Origin: Purshia tridentata | Taxonomy: Eukaryota > Streptophyta > Magnoliopsida > Rosales > Rosaceae | Length of the DNA: 64,000 nt | Assembly: GCA_003254885.1 (NCBI GenBank) | Contig: QANT01004886.1 | Coordinates: 62,001 to 126,000, forward strand | Reading direction: 5' to 3' | Shown here: in pieces, positions 29,701 through 41,886 of the stretch | Numbering within the stretch: the stretch's first letter is position 1 | How the letters are laid out: each line of letters starts with the position of its first letter | The notes under the pieces: model-generated | Told to the model about the DNA's origin: nothing | The model's database searches: none | What the model saw: only the letters and a program-made list of their open reading frames with translations | Translations under genes and position numbers: made by a program

Positions 29701-32568
29701 TTCAGTGTCCACAAAAGATGATAAACCAGATTAGTTAGCTATTATATGGCTTCAGAGACAAAAACCTCATTAGTCACTCCTTTTTAAGGGTAATAAAATT
29801 ACCACCAAATAACGAACCCATTATCATCTCATTATGATTATTACATATATATATATATATATTAAAAAAAAAAAAAACTAAAAGCAGATGTGAGTGAGAT
29901 AGTAGAACATGCCATTTCTCTAACCTGTCATCTCCAATATGAGATGTCCCATTAGCAAAATATGCTGCAAGTTGAGTTTTGGCATGTTTTGTCTTTGCAC
30001 ATAGCAATATTCCTAGAACCATATCAAACCAGTCAAACAGAAGAATATGAGTTAGTACGACCATTTCTGTAAGTGACCATAAGAATGAACAGATTTGTAG
30101 ATGGGTTGTGAGCATGATTCAAATGTTTAGATAGAATATGCATTCAGATGATCTCATGTCCACACAGCCTTGGTTGGTGCCACATTATGTGGCTCATTTT
30201 AATAGCCTTTGTAGAAAGTAAATAAGTCTTTTAATTGCTTGCTTCATTTAATGCAATGTTGGTGTAGGAAACAACTTACCTAAGAATGAGGGTTATGCCA
30301 TAGAGTGGTGCAGCAATGGTTGAAAATAGGTAGGTTGGTGCAGACTTCTTTGAATATAAAGAAGTAATGTGCAGTTTGCTCACCAAGTACATGGCCGTAA
30401 AAGGAAAAGTTGAGACATTGCCCAGCATCAGACCAATGCATTGAGGCATCCTAATTGTTCTCTCTTCTGCAAGTGTTTAGCTAGAGAGAATTGTTATCTT
30501 TACTGGGCTTTGAGAGAGTGAGTTGAGAGGGGTGTACAAGGGTTTAAGGGTTCAGGTTTGGGTTATTAAACATGAGTGGTTCAAGCTTGTACTATTGTTC
30601 TCACTATTATAGTAAAGAAAGATCAGATCACTCTCCATCAATGTACCTCAAGTTAGAGGGAACCACTTAAGTACTTATGTTGTTTTGTGTGTTTTGAAAT
30701 TCTTGTTTTTATTTATTTTCTGGTCATTGTGCTGAACCAAATTGCTGCATGAATCCCAACCGACATGTCTAAGAAAACTAAGCCACAGTGATTGAAAATA
30801 TAAGGAGAAAAAAGGGATCACATCATTTTATTCAGCACCGAAATCCAGGCTACCTGAAGTGCCCCTTCCTAGGCGATGAACAGGAACAGGATGTGGTTCT
30901 TTGCATGCTAAGGGAGAGGTCTGCTGGGTTGCCCAACATACAAGCTGTGCTAGAACTGTCCGTTGCTGGAAAAGACCTCCAGGTAAAACTTGCAGCCCAG
31001 AAGGCTTATTTAGAGCAATCTGAATACATGATTACAACTTCAAATCAAGCAGAGTCACCATCAAAATGGACGAAGACAAACAACATTGAACACATTCTAC
31101 CATAGAGAAACCATATAATTCCAATGCTTTATTTGGTTGCTAGGTCATAGTTTGAAAAGAGAAGTTCTCCGAAAAACCAAAGAAAAAAAAATTGAATCTA
31201 ATGTTTTTTCTTTTGGATCTTGAGGTGTGGGGGGAAGGTAGGGGGAAAAGAATCCTCATCCAAGGTGATCACATAACTTTTTGGCTTAATTAAGGTCGAC
31301 GATTAATTTGTAAGAATCAAACTGATATTTATTATTAACCTGTTATTCGTGGATAAAATTGAACCGAAGACCTACCTCACCCCAACCCACCCCATTCATT
31401 TACCACCCATACCAATGCCAAGGTGACATGAATTTCATCATATTGCATTAATATAGAGGATTTGACGCATTCAATTGCGTGGAATTATGCAGATAATAAT
31501 ACCAATAACAATGGCAACGTGTATGTAAGTCTCTTAGGGTGCCGAAGTTCCACAATTTCAATTAGTAAATAATATCGCATGAGTTATTTACCACAATATT
31601 AAAACCATGAATTTACTTTAGTCTAAGTGCTTAACATAACTGATCTTGATGGCAAAGAAGCAAATATAGACACAGAAAGAAGACAAATGATATGTCTGAA
31701 GGCATAGAAATGATCAGTAACCGCTTTGAGACATTTACCATATCATCATCCTCGTATAGAACCTCGAGCAAGTATGGTGCACAGGGCTCTCTCCACGGAA
31801 GCCTATGATAGACCAACTTCGAACCGGCCCTAAAAAATTTGATTACATTAAAAAAAAACAACATAAGAATCTCCTATATGCATAAGAGCAGACAATAGCA
31901 TAGAGGCAAGTAGTATCCATCAAACAAAGAGCACCTGATGATCGTATTGGGATCTCTAACAACTTCGCCATGAACTGTTATCTGTAGACCAACAATAATT
32001 GCTGAGAATTTCTCAAGCATATGTTTTCATTTCTTTTAAACAAACTTTTCCGTGATTTTCAATACACGAACCTGTCCGTTCCGAATTCTCTGCAACCAAC
32101 TGCTCAACTATCAGTACGATTTTGTTATTGGTTCTTTAAAATAAGCATCTGTTTGGTTGCTTAGAAAACCAAATTCGATTTCAATTCATTTCTGAGCAAT
32201 CGACAGAGGATATAATGCAAAAGACAGAAGAGAAATTCAGTAGAATTGTGCATAGAGTGATTACCCTTGTACTGGAGCTGAGCTCTTATATTTGCTTGAG
32301 TAGAATTCTATAAGTGTCAGTTCTGTAATTTACACCAACGCTGAGTCAAAATCAGAGAAATAAAACGACGGAAAAGTTATATCGAAACTCCGTTTGGTTG
32401 CTGAGAAAATGCAGAAAAGAAGAAAAATAAAAAAGAAGTTATATATCTTCGAGAAAGAGGACCGGAATCGGAGGCTCGTACGACGTCGTTGTAAAGCAAG
32501 CCGTCGTTGAGATCGGGCCATGGCAATCCGAATGTCCGAGGCTGACATGTTGGCGAAGAGCTCGACAT
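26762..32568 (-). CDS. RluA-family RNA pseudouridine synthase, PUS5-like (376 aa, 14 exons)
   Basis: Exons on the minus strand are 32568-32463, 32322-32265, 32099-32072, 31981-31935, 31829-31739, 31019-30854, 30012-29925, 29272-29188, 28355-28280, 28134-28067, 27891-27822, 27509-27431, 27145-27052 and 26836-26762 (1131 nt). RluA enzymes isomerise uridine to pseudouridine in RNA. An S4-type RNA-binding region spans about residues 53-92 (GWLQRIRNGQITVHGEVV). The core has NKPSGLQVLPGG (114-125), HRLGRGTSG (158-166) and SGRPHQIRIHL with GHPLLGDPLY. The catalytic Asp of the HRLD motif is Gly161 here. I recall the same Gly in Arabidopsis At3g52260, so it may be a family trait rather than damage. 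Exon 1 needs a poor donor (G|GTCCTC), the weakest junction in the model. It lies next to PWR, as in Arabidopsis. Confidence 0.92.
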
Positions 32569-33429
32569 TGATGGTATTTATTTTGGTGGAAATGAGTCGG
32601 GTGAAATGAAGAAGAATGGCTTCTGCTGCCTGCTCGACGTGGTTTTCGGTTCGGTGTCCGATCCCCAACTGATTGCAAAAGTTTGTTGCCCAACTGACTA
32701 ATGTGAAGGTTTTAGTTTTGACTGTTTGCTTTTACCGCCTTTAAAGGAAACAAATAATGAAGGATAATTCAACTCTTTAACAAAACAAAAATACTACTGA
32801 ACCAAATAACTAGTTAGTTATTCGTTAAAACTTATTTATTAGGTAGTTTACGGCTGATAATGAGTACGGAACCATCCATAAAGTAAAGCTTAACCATTGT
32901 AATGGATAATTGGGTTATACCTTTTAATTAGGTTATAACTTTGGAATACATATTAATAAATATTAAGAAGAGTGGAAATGTACAAAATTAGAGTGTTAAA
33001 ATCATCCCCAATATATAAGTGATGATCACACCTTCAAAATTACTCCAAGTCCAAAGTCCGAACCACTATATTCAAGAAACATTTTAACTTCTCTAGTGCA
33101 TATATCCAGAATTTACCTAGATTATTGTACTGACCACGAGTGAGTGATGCATGTATCCAACGATTCTTGTATCCAATAATTTTGGAAGGTGATAAATACA
33201 TAACTAAAATGCAAACAAACATGAACAAGTCCACCAAAATTGGACGCTAGAAGGAAAAAACTTTAATATAAAAAAGTGTTATTCTGATTATACATTTTTA
33301 TTCCCTCTCGTCCTTTTGAGGACAGTGTTTAGAGGCACAAATGATAGAGGCTCCACTTACAACAGAGAATTACACTCTGTAGAACGCACAGAAAAGAAGG
33401 ATCAATGAAATGAAAATGCAAATGCATCA
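32569..33429. other. PUS5 promoter and 3' flank of the next gene
   Basis: A short 5' leader for PUS5 followed by AT-rich DNA. Bases after about 33300 are probably the 3' UTR of the upstream gene. No coding region was supported. Confidence 0.5.
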
Positions 33430-34720
33430 TCAGTACACATCTGTTGATGAAGAAGGACGTGCCACCTGAAGAGCAACTGAATTCCACTCTGCCATATCAT
33501 TACAATGACCACTTGTTGGTTTAACCACCTGTATCTGGCTTGTCCCGCCAACGGATGTTTCAGTCAGAGTCAAATTTTTGGCAGCCACTGCCTTGAGCCG
33601 GTACCGCTCTGCTCTAGAGCCAATAACCTGTCCTAAAATGGATGCTGCAATGGTAAACGCCATAGCTGACTTAGGCATCAATACAGACTTCCGAAGTATG
33701 GCTATGAATGGAACAGCTGCATGCACAGCAGCAAACCAAGATGGTGAGAATTTCTTGGTGTGCTCCCTCCATATCCCTAGAGGGACATTGGCTGCCATGC
33801 CCAAGGCTCCAATCACAAGTACTTTTGCAGGCAGCGGTTGTGGGCGGAGGTTCTTTGCAAATGCAGTTCGTGAAAGAGCTGCTCGGGCTGCAACTATTGC
33901 TGGAGGGCACTTAATTTTCATGCCTGGAGGGGGCTGAAAAGCCTTTGCAACAAGTGGAATGACACCACTAACAGCACGGTATGACTTTGCAAATGGACAG
34001 TTTCCTGTTTGCAGCCACTCATTACTCAATGCCTCATGATTAGAATTTCCTCCCTGAAATATCAAATTCAAATTCTAGTAAGACACCAAAAAAGAGAAAT
34101 TGGATTAACAATATTAAAGTAAAGGAATTAAACACAATCACAAGCAGTTTCAAAACCTATAATATGTTACCTTTGAAGAAGAAGACTTTTTTTCGGAGGA
34201 ATTGGATTTTCTTTTCTGATTCTTCCACTTCTCAGAGAATGCATCAAAGCTGAATGGCCCTCCAGGTCCGAAAGATGAGAGACTGATAGTGGCTGCCTTT
34301 GCAGCTAATGGATTAAACATGGGTGGGGATGGTTCAGGCTCAACTTTCTCTGAATGCACATATGATTTTCCAGAAAGGGGGACTAACCCATCACTCCCAT
34401 GGAAAACCCTAAATGCCATGTCAAAATTGGGACCATCTTCAAAAATTGGACCTTTGGCTCCACGTGCCTGATCAGGAAAAGTAGAAAGTAGTATTAGAAA
34501 ATGACTAAATTTCAATTAAGTCTAGCAAGAGACCAAAGTGTCAACAATATCAGATGCAAATCATCAAAAAGAAATAATAACTTACAGGCACTGGGAAAGC
34601 CAAAGAAGAGGCGAATGAAAAATTGGTGGGTTCATTGATGTTTCTCAAAAATGGACATCTAAGAATGTCTAGCTGAGAAGGCATGGAGTCCTCATTTGCA
34701 AGCTTGAAAAAGCAATCCAT
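33430..34720 (-). CDS. Uncharacterised plant protein with C-terminal hydrophobic segments (351 aa, 3 coding exons)
   Basis: Exons on the minus strand are 34720-34586, 34467-34171 and 34053-33430 (1056 nt; all junctions phase 0). I do not recognise a named family, though the N-terminus (MDCFFKLANEDSMPSQLDIL and RCPFLRNINEPTNFSF) looks like a conserved plant protein of unknown function. Residues 1-144 hold a globular-looking part (GAKGPIFEDGPNFD, then FNPLAAKAATISLSSFGPGGPFSFDAF) and a Lys/Ser-rich stretch. The C-terminal half has hydrophobic segments at about 222-237, 251-264 and 273-290, suggesting membrane insertion; the start is not an obvious signal peptide. A 5' UTR intron is likely: donor CACAAG|GTACGA near 35567, acceptor TTGTGCAG near 34741. 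Clean splicing and biased codons support a real gene; the function is unknown. Confidence 0.88.
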
Positions 34721-37278
34721 TTATATTGCGGAGTAACCTGCACAAGGAGGAAAAATTCATAATGAATAACTCTGCATAATAGTACCATGAGTAATAAAAC
34801 ACATGCTTCTTCAGGCAAAAAAGAAAAACAGAAAACACATGCTTCTAAATGTCAACCAAAACTGCCAACATGCCAATAAATAAACGCCAATGCTGCACAA
34901 ATACGCATCAGATCAGCAATTGTCTTGAAAACAAGAGCATCAAACCCAGGTTGAGCCCAAGAGTTAGCATAAAAAGTATAAATCGTTAACAATTTACCCG
35001 ATTTACAGTTAACAGTAAACTCAAAATTGTAAACCCAGCCACAGCCAAACCAATAGATATGATACATATACATTGCCATAGAGAAAACTTGTTGTAACAT
35101 TGAGAAAAGATTATGCTTTGAACACAAACTTAAAGAAAGCTGAGTAACCCAGCTAAAGGAAAACCCAAATCACGAGCTTCCTTAACCTTACCTAATAATA
35201 CAAATTTCAGACAATCATTGACTTAATTACATATTTATGTAGCTATGAATCTCTGATCAAAACCCTTCAATTAGATCAGTGAAGCTGCATATCGAATCCA
35301 AAGGATATCAATATAAATGAAACTGAAATCAGGAATAAGCAACAGAAATATATCATGCAACCCATGCTAAAACTCTTAAAACCCAAAATTCTAAGATGCC
35401 AGATAAAAATTTTAATTGTAACCAAAAATCAAGCAAGACGACCAATCCAAGAAACAAGAACAAAATCAAACCAATAACTCTGGAAAATACAATACGATCT
35501 TCAGTGGAGCGAATTCTAAACCCATAAATTATAAGAAAAATGAAAAGAAGATGATGAGAAATCGTACCTTGTGAGAAGTTTTGCGAAGGGGAAAATTGAG
35601 AAGCAGACGAGGGAAGGTATCGATGTGGTGTTGTTGTGTTAGGTGAAACCAAATAGGAACAGCGAGGGGTGATATGCTTTTTGACTTTTGGTAGGGAGAG
35701 AGAGAGGGGTTGCTGAAACGGTGTCGTGCTGAGCACACGCTTTTGTTCCTGAGCTCCCAAAGTTGGAATTGGTTGCCGGTTTTGGTTTAGGGTCAGCGCT
35801 GTAATTAGTTGAACGTCTTCACAAGAGCCCAAGTGGCTGGTACTGTGTCCACCACGCGCTTGCCAGTGTGTCCACCACGCGATTCTTTTTTGTGGCGTGG
35901 TTGTGGAAAAAGACCATAAAATGAAAACACAAGAGAATTGGGAGAATGAAATAGGATCGTATCGTATATATAAGCTTTTGGGTTTACAAAATTGTTTCCT
36001 ATTTTAAATAGCAAACTGAGATGCGCTAGGATTAAAAATGTTTCCTATTCTAGATGGAAAAATGGGTAGCACTAGGATTGTAGATGAATCCTATTTGACA
36101 TAGGAAAACACTTTCAAATATCTAACTATTAACCCCAAATGTATTTGTAGTTAGTCACATATTTAATCATATTTATAACATGTATTCTTTATTTAAACTA
36201 TTTTGTGGATGGTAATGAACTTAGCAAGTGTTAATGAGTTAATGTTTTCAAGGGTGATTCTCTTGAGAGATGTATGATGTTTAATTTAATGTAATCAAAC
36301 TGATTAACAACATAATATACAAGAAAACAGTTTTCACGTTTTCAACACTTAAGCTAAAGCAATATTTGACTAAGAAATCCCACGTCATTGCTGAAGTAAG
36401 ATTTGATTCTAATGACTTTGTAAGAGTGTTGTAGTAGTTAGGCAGTTAGGATTAGGCCATGTTACCTACGGTTTCTCTATTAAGCCATCACATCACAGAG
36501 TAGCTCAACCATTCGATCAAGGCAATTCATAAATAATTTCGCCTAAAAGAAAAAGGAATTAAGAATTTAAGAGGAGTGTGTGGTTTTTTTTTCTTAGAAA
36601 ATTCTAGAGGAGTATTGGATATTTGGATAAGACGAACAGAAGAGAAATAATAATATTAATATTAATAATAAATTCACTCAGGCGAGTCGGGCCATAGAAT
36701 AAGTCAATCTTCTTGCTCTTATATTACGCAATATGAACAATGCATGGTTCGCCCTTTTCTTTTATGTACACCTAAACAAATTCCCACATCCTCATGATTG
36801 CTAGGCACACCAAACAACTTCCCACATTTAGCTTTGAAATCACATTCCCAAGAATGTGAGAGCCTGAGTACATTTTCCGATTACAAAAACGAGTACTCCA
36901 TTTTGTAGCAAATAATAACACAGGAAGCCTCTAAATTAATAGAACAAATGCAGGCTGCAAAACATATACAAAGTATGGAAGTGAACTGTGCACATCAATA
37001 TGGCCAAAAGAAAGAACCGTGCTCATAAAGAATTCAATATAGAAAGAAAATTTCAAATGGTGATTGTATGCTTGAACAATATTGGCACGATCTACAAATC
37101 AGACAAAAGAAACTGGAGAAGCCCAAAGCATTTTCTTCTTGCTCACACTGAAGAATACAACACATTCCAGTTCTGCCAAAAGAAGTATCAGGTCAGTAGT
37201 CTAAGAAGCAATGGAACTAGTAATTATCTGTCTGGAAAGGTCTGTCTCCAGTGAAGTTAATCCGTATCATACAACCAA
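34721..37278. other. 5' UTR intron and promoter of the 351-aa gene, then intergenic DNA
   Basis: The leader exon lies at about 35568-35850, followed on the minus strand by a UTR intron down to about 34742. The reading frames at 35353-35832 fall in this leader and are not taken as proteins. A short direct repeat GTGTCCACCACGCG occurs twice at 35846-35881. At 36000-36110 two blocks of about 50 bp (TTTCCTATT, then GCACTAGGATT) resemble each other. Bases near 36900-37278 probably hold the TFIIF beta 3' UTR. Confidence 0.5.
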
Positions 37279-40123
37279 TCAGGAAGCTGGCCCCTCGCCT
37301 GATCTCCTGTATTCTGGTTTCAGCTCGTATGTCCCTTGATTAGCTCCCTTGTTGTTGTAAACACAAAGGTCTTTAAGTATGTCTTTCAAAAATTGCTGCA
37401 AAGGGTCAAGTTCAGAATCAATCAGAAGAGGATTCAATTTACCCAAGTCGAGTAGAATAAGAATTAAAAGAAAAAAATTGGTCAAAGTGTCTTATTTAGC
37501 CTGTGAAAATCCAGGCTCTCATTATCCTCTGGATTAACTCCGTTGTATTTAGCCAGAATAAGGGGGGTGAAGCACATGGAAGGTGGTTCATGTTAACTTT
37601 CATTTTCACAAGTGACAAAGGTGACAAAGGTGCCGCAATAGTAATAGAAGTTGAATGCCATGGATGTATATAAGTGATGAATGGTTCTTATGTGTATCAA
37701 TCAGGAAAAAGACAGAATTTGAAACAATAACTGCATAAGCTAGACTTTATACAGATAGGTACATAATAAATCTAATAATAAGATTCAAAATGAGAACAAT
37801 TAAAAGTTATGCAGAAATTATATGACCAGAAAACATACTTCAGGTTGGTCTGTTTCTTGGATCAGTTGCCTTAAAGTCCAATTTGGTTGCTTTTCAAAGA
37901 GCTTGAACATAATATCTTCCATTTCTCCACGGTCCCTCCTTGTTCTTTTCATGTCTGACCCCTTGGTTTGCATTTTCTTTTTATCCTATTTGAAAGACAG
38001 TAATCCTTATGCTTAACATATACTTAATGGTGGATAATCAATTCTGAAATTATACTCAACATACAAATACAGTGCCAAAAAATGTGAGTGCCCCAGGGGA
38101 AGCAAGCAGCAAAGTACATTTTTCTCAAGAATAATATGCATAAAAAGAAGGTAGCTATAATTTACACTGGATCCAAGAGCCACAAAACCAGGGATCCCTG
38201 GCATAGGCCTCATACGAGCCCCATTGTCATTGTCGATCACCTGAAAATTGAAAAAAGTAGGGGACAGATCAGTGATCGTATTACTGACATAAACTATTAG
38301 ATTATCCACATATGAGCAAAGATATACAAAGTAATCTGGGAAACCTGAATCTTTCTACTTTTCATGTATTTTTTCGCCCTTTCACGGCAAAGTTTCCCAT
38401 AATTCTCAAGGTTCTCACCATGGGGCTTCATATCAAATTTGTACTTTATTTTCCCCTCCACAGATAACTTTCCTACAATGATGAAGAATTCACACATTCA
38501 GTTGAGATTGCCAAACTGACACCTACATTTAATAAGTGCTTGTGGCTCTTTTGAAGTGATACAAGTCTCAAATAATTCTTAACATTATGATTCGCAGCAT
38601 TACATCCTCATAGGCATAGATTTCCAATAAAATAAATTGCAAACTTAGAACCAACAAGAATATATTCTCTAAAGATGTGATATTAAATCGTTATCTGAGG
38701 AGAAACTGAATTTCGATCTAAACATCTCTCAAATTAAAATGCCTAACCCAGGAACTTAATTGGGTTTTTTCATTTCTTAATTGCACTAAAACCTGATTTC
38801 CCAAAACCATGCAAGCCAATAATGTTATTCTCCTTTACATATGCTACAACAATCTGTCGGAAGTGGCATATACCATTTTAGCTGAAGTCAGAAACCCAGC
38901 TTACATTACATATGCTTTCATAAAATGTGATTTTAACAGAACAGTTTGCAGTTTTACGTGCATTTATTTTTCCCTTAACATTTTTTATTGTTACATTTTA
39001 AAGCGTCTAGATTTTATTTCTTGAAATACATTGCTGAATTTCCTGGTCAAAGCCTGCATCATGGTGAAATTTGTGTGTCATCACTACTAGAAGTGAAAGT
39101 TTTGACAAAGTTCGGATTCATCCCTCCTTATGAATAATAAGAGGTCAAACTTACAATCTAAACAAATTCAATTCTGAGTTCGTAAACTTCAAGATTGACA
39201 TATATGTTTTTCTCCCGATTTTTTCTTATATCAAAATTGACTTAAAAAATAATATTTATGTGTCAAACCAAAATGGATATCTAACTACACAGAAGAATCT
39301 TTATATTATATATCATGAGAATTGTATTTTCAGTACAGAAAGGCCACAGAGGAGAGAGGCGGGCATGCTAACCTTGTGAAGACTCAGAAAATACAGACAT
39401 TGGAATGAAGTCTTTAAACATATCCAAAGAGTAGCACTTGGGCATATTTCCAGATTCAGTTTCCGCCAGTTCCATAGTGAACTGAGTGTCATTTAACATT
39501 TTGCAGAAGTTAGAAGAACAATAACATGTAATACTATTAGAAATTCTAATACAACCCAAAAAAAAAAAATGGAAGGTCTAAAATGGGTATTGAAACAAAA
39601 GGACCTGGGTCATGGAAAAACCTAAATTGTAAATTAGAGAAATTTGGAGGAAAAAAGAAAACACATAAAGGGGTTAAACCCACATAATGAAGATCTTGGA
39701 ACCCCAAAATGAAAGCTTTGAAAAGAAAAAATGGAAAAGGCATGCAGAGAATCAAAGTCAGAGGCGTAGAAAGAGCATAATGCACAAAAAAACAACGTGG
39801 TTCATGCAAAACGACGACATTTCGAGTGCGAGTGAGGGAAAGAAAGAAGTGGGTACCTGACGAGAGGAATCGTCGTCGTCGTTGGAGTTGAGAGGGTCAA
39901 TGGAGAAGACGACCTTGGCGACGACAGGGGAAGATTGATCAGAAGAAGCTGCTGAGGAGGCATCGGGGTTGAGAGAGCGAGAGACGAGCGGAGGGCATTT
40001 CATGAGCCACACTAGGCGGTCTGCTTTGCTCGTCTCCAAATGCCCCACCACACTGTTGCTGTTGTTACGACCGCCTCTGCCATGTTGTTTTTGTTGTTGC
40101 TGCTGCGGCTTTTGGTCTTCCAT
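37279..40123 (-). CDS. TFIIF beta subunit, RAP30 (280 aa, 6 exons)
   Basis: Exons on the minus strand are 40123-39857, 39481-39373, 38472-38345, 38240-38166, 37985-37839 and 37395-37279 (843 nt, phases agree). TFIIF beta binds RNA polymerase II with the alpha subunit and delivers it to promoters in the nucleus. After a Gln-rich N-terminus (MEDQKPQQQQQKQ), residues 24-90 form the dimerisation part (HLETSKADRLVWLMKCP). The middle has GKIKYKFDMKPHGENLENYG and RERAKKYMKSRKIQ. The C-terminal winged helix includes MEDIMFKLFEKQPNWTLRQL and LKDILKDLCVYNNKG, ending with ELKPEYR. The order and exon pattern fit plant homologues (Arabidopsis At3g52270, a neighbour of PUS5 and GTE6 there). Confidence 0.95.
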
Positions 40124-41886
40124 TGGTTGGCGCCACAGCCAGAGAGTTGAGTTCGTTGGAATTTAACTTCTCTGCCTTTCTAAAGGTGCTTTTGCTGCCT
40201 TTTTGTTGAGAGTGAAAAAGAAAACGGTTTTTGCGGATCTTTCTAACAGTTTAAGGCTGCCTCCCTGCTGGGGATCACTGCTATGAAATCTAGCCTGCCC
40301 CCACCTGCATTTTTTATTTGTATTTTATTTGTTTGGGAGATTCTATTTGTTTTGTACTTGTTCGGTTGTTCCTATTTTTATAAGATAATATTACTAACCG
40401 ATTATTAGGAGTGGGCATCAACCCATCCGAGCCGATCCTTCGATCGATCCACTGACCAAAAAACCTGAAGCTGACTCACCTTGAAGAGGCCGGCTCGGTA
40501 GCGGGTTCCGTCTTCTACCGATCAATGACACTTGACTCAATTCGAAAGAGAAAAACAAATAAGAAAGAAAGATATAAAAGTTTTGTTGGCTTAATTCGCC
40601 ACTAAGACTAACTGACTAACCTCAACCTACTTCAACCAATGTATGTGCGGGCGGTGGCGGGTTAAGCCCCAAGCAGACTCAAGCCGACCACCGCTAACCT
40701 CTAACCCTACCCCTATCCCTACCCTACCCATTATGTTCACCTAATACATTTTACATATTCTATGGGGGGCTGCTTGACCATATTGTTATTTTATTCATTT
40801 CATGAAGAAACTTTGCTACCAATGTGCAGAACCTTCTTTGATCACTGTTATTTTTATGGCACTCTGATAAAACCAAAGTACGTTCCCCATTGCAAGCGTG
40901 CAGTGAGAGAGCATCTAAGAAGAATTAGAGGCTTTTATATATGGAAGGCCCTCCAAGTTGACGTGAAATTGTTCATGTCACTGGCGTTGCTTGGATTTAT
41001 GGGGTTGGAAGCCAAATGGCTTCGATCCCAGCTAACTAAACCCATTTTTGGGAAATATAATGGAAATTCGTTGAAATCCAAAAAAAATCATTATAATCCA
41101 ATATTACAAAATTCTGTAAAATCTTATGAATTTTATGGAATTCCATCAAATTCATGAAATCCACAAGAATCAATAATTCCTTTAAAATCTAAGTTGGAAA
41201 CACCTCCTAAGAGACCGGCAATGTAAAATTTTAAATTAAGAGATAAATGAAGAATAATGCAATTAACAATGGTCCACTAAACACAACACAGATGAGTGCA
41301 TATATAAGAAAAATGCTAGCATAAGGTCTATCTCGATGATAATTGATCATGTGATGTTCAAATGGTACCATTTCGGTTCTTTATGAATACGAAGATAACT
41401 TGACACTGATCTATTAATTATCGTAACAATATTTATTCAAGTGAAAAAGAAAAAAGCTTGTTTAACCATTATATATAATTCCTCTTTACATTCAACTCCT
41501 TGTAAGACTAATTCTGTGAGAAAAGTTAAACCATGGAAGGAAGATAACTTGAGAAAATAGGATCTAACCGAAGATATAACACAGAAGAACAAAGTAAAAA
41601 ACAAAAAAGTAGCATGAATCTTTCCATAAACGGTAAGGTCCACAATGCTTGAACTTTTGGAAAATAACGTTTCTCACTTTGAGATTTGACATAACCAAAA
41701 TACAATCTAAAGCAACTCTCAATAGTACAAATATGCTAAAAAAATATAAATTACACTCGTAATAACACAGTGATCTCTTTTCTCGTTTCTTCAAAACAAG
41801 CCATAGCAAAAAATTTTATGTGGGGTAACATTTGAAATGGTCATTATTAAAACCAGTTTGAGATACATGGTTGACAACATTGGTGT
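40124..41886. other. TFIIF beta promoter and intergenic DNA
   Basis: From 40408 to about 40735 lies a GC-richer block starting TAGGAGTGGGCATCAACCC and ending TGTTCACCTA. It resembles the remains of a hAT-like element, but no target duplication was found. The bases at 41030-41215 are an AT-rich repeat-like block. The last part is probably the taxilin 3' UTR. No gene was supported. Confidence 0.45.

Noticed and set aside
35353-35832. 159-codon minus-strand ORF upstream of the 351-aa gene
   Set aside because: It overlaps the probable 5' leader exon and runs through its donor near 35567 into intron. The composition is low in complexity.
40408-40735. hAT-like non-autonomous element (TAGGAGTGGGCAT ... 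TGTTCACCTA)
   Set aside because: The ends are only loosely inverted and the flanking 8-mers do not match, so there is no target duplication. It is kept only as a possible relic.
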